Positions 63,593 to 64,000 of a stretch of DNA of 64,000 bases are shown piece after piece. The translations under genes were made by a program, and so were the position numbers. Each line of letters begins with the position of its first letter. Position 1 is the first letter of the stretch. The notes under the pieces were generated by a model. That model worked only from the letters and a program-made list of their open reading frames with translations, was not told where the DNA came from and did not search any database. Source of the stretch: Kistimonas asteriae (GTDB taxonomy: Bacteria; Pseudomonadota; Gammaproteobacteria; Pseudomonadales; Endozoicomonadaceae); contig NZ_JAEVHF010000019.1 in the NCBI RefSeq assembly GCF_018263925.1, forward strand, positions 1 through 64,000, in the 5' to 3' direction.

Positions 63593-63593
63593 C

Positions 63594-63809
63594 TCAACGG
63601 TAAAGCCAGGGCGCTGACACCTCCAGTTGTCCACTCATGTGGCCATAGACAATCAGGGCGAGTATGATGGCTGAAAGGGTGACTCGGGTTGTCAGCGACC
63701 AGACCAGCCGTGGTGAACCGCTCCGGTCCTTGATCAGGAAGTAGAAGCCACTGGCCAGGCTACCGATGACAGCCAGCAGAAGAACAACAATAATCACTTT
63801 TAACCACAT
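63594..63809 (-). CDS. DUF2909 twin-transmembrane protein
   Basis: 71 residues with two membrane helices, opening MWLKVIIVVLLLAVIGSL, as in the DUF2909 family found next to cytochrome oxidase genes. ATG 63809 is the family start; the frame continues upstream without support. It is divergent from the SURF1-like gene and ends one base after the second kinase. Confidence 0.8.
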   Translation of the reverse strand: MWLKVIIVVLLLAVIGSLASGFYFLIKDRSGSPRLVWSLTTRVTLSAIILALIVYGHMSGQLEVSAPWLYR

Positions 63810-63898
63810 GTCGGCGGGCTCGCTGATCTCGACTCCAGAGACCAGCATAACAGGCCTGCGGCGGGAAGGCAGTATGCCGCCACCGACGCGCAGTGCAG

Positions 63899-64000
63899 AT
63901 GATGTGGAACTTTAAAACGAAACTTGTCTTACTGATGCTGTTGCTGTTCCCTCTGCTCACGGGCCTGGGGTTCTGGCAGTTGAGCCGCTACCAGGAAAAG
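63899..64000 (+). CDS. SURF1-like cytochrome oxidase assembly protein (cut by window edge)
   Basis: The first 34 residues run off the right edge. They begin MMWNFKTKLVLLMLLLFPLL and reach GLGFWQLSRYQEK, the first helix and conserved exit of the SURF1 family, which assists heme a3 insertion in the oxidase. ATG 63899 or 63902 could be the start. Confidence 0.85.
   Translation, partial: MMWNFKTKLVLLMLLLFPLLTGLGFWQLSRYQEK

Overview
The window is chromosomal DNA of a gammaproteobacterium. The block def | lysM-dprA-(purE)-tsaC-hemF-aroE has the Pseudomonas/Oceanospirillales order, and the coxB-coxA-ctaG-coxC set with nearby DUF2909 and SURF1 genes is also typical of that group. Several genes suit a lineage living on marine animals, possibly Endozoicomonadaceae: a chitin-type LPMO, a secreted neutral ceramidase, two eukaryotic-like protein kinases and a fragment resembling a ubiquitin-specific protease. 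The taxonomic placement is inference; no rRNA or tRNA gene was seen.

Layout. 1-1372: the end of an IS5-family element abuts a 5'-truncated, AT-rich, deubiquitinase-like ORF. 1390-8065: housekeeping block (peptide deformylase, LysM protein, DprA, PurE, TsaC, HemF, AroE, tandem RAM-domain protein). 8158-18483: transporters, GDPD, xanthine phosphoribosyltransferase, SUKH protein, LPMO, AhpD-like/LysR pair and a pentapeptide-repeat protein. 18606-22644: phenylalanine/tyrosine catabolism (hpd, phhA, phhB, fahA, maiA) without homogentisate dioxygenase. 22655-30864: gamma-carbonic anhydrase, acyl-CoA synthetase, acetate transporter, neutral ceramidase and an S41-like protein lacking its catalytic serine. 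31933-36555: persulfide-sensor-like ArsR regulator with two YeeE/YedE half-transporters, oligopeptidase A, PfkB kinase and YheV.

36773-45899 is a region of local duplication. Three paralogous outer-membrane beta-barrel genes each have the same upstream element, and two are followed by secreted Ntn-type (C45) hydrolases. Between these lies brnQ, preceded by an apparent classical attenuator: a leader peptide with seven consecutive valines and three mutually exclusive hairpins. A fourth copy of the upstream element stands alone at 51287.

45996-54146 holds LysR/LysE, a pilin-like secreted protein, a coiled-coil protein, two PAP2 phosphatases and more regulators. 54810-64000 is the aa3 cytochrome c oxidase locus. 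It is split by a 4.4-kb stretch carrying an exported SurE-like protein and two tandem AT-rich kinase genes that share an N-terminal cysteine cluster; DUF2909 and the start of SURF1 follow.

Starts were moved from the longest ORF to an internal ATG or GTG wherever a Shine-Dalgarno sequence or family start supported it. Family assignments come from reading the translated proteins, not from database searches.
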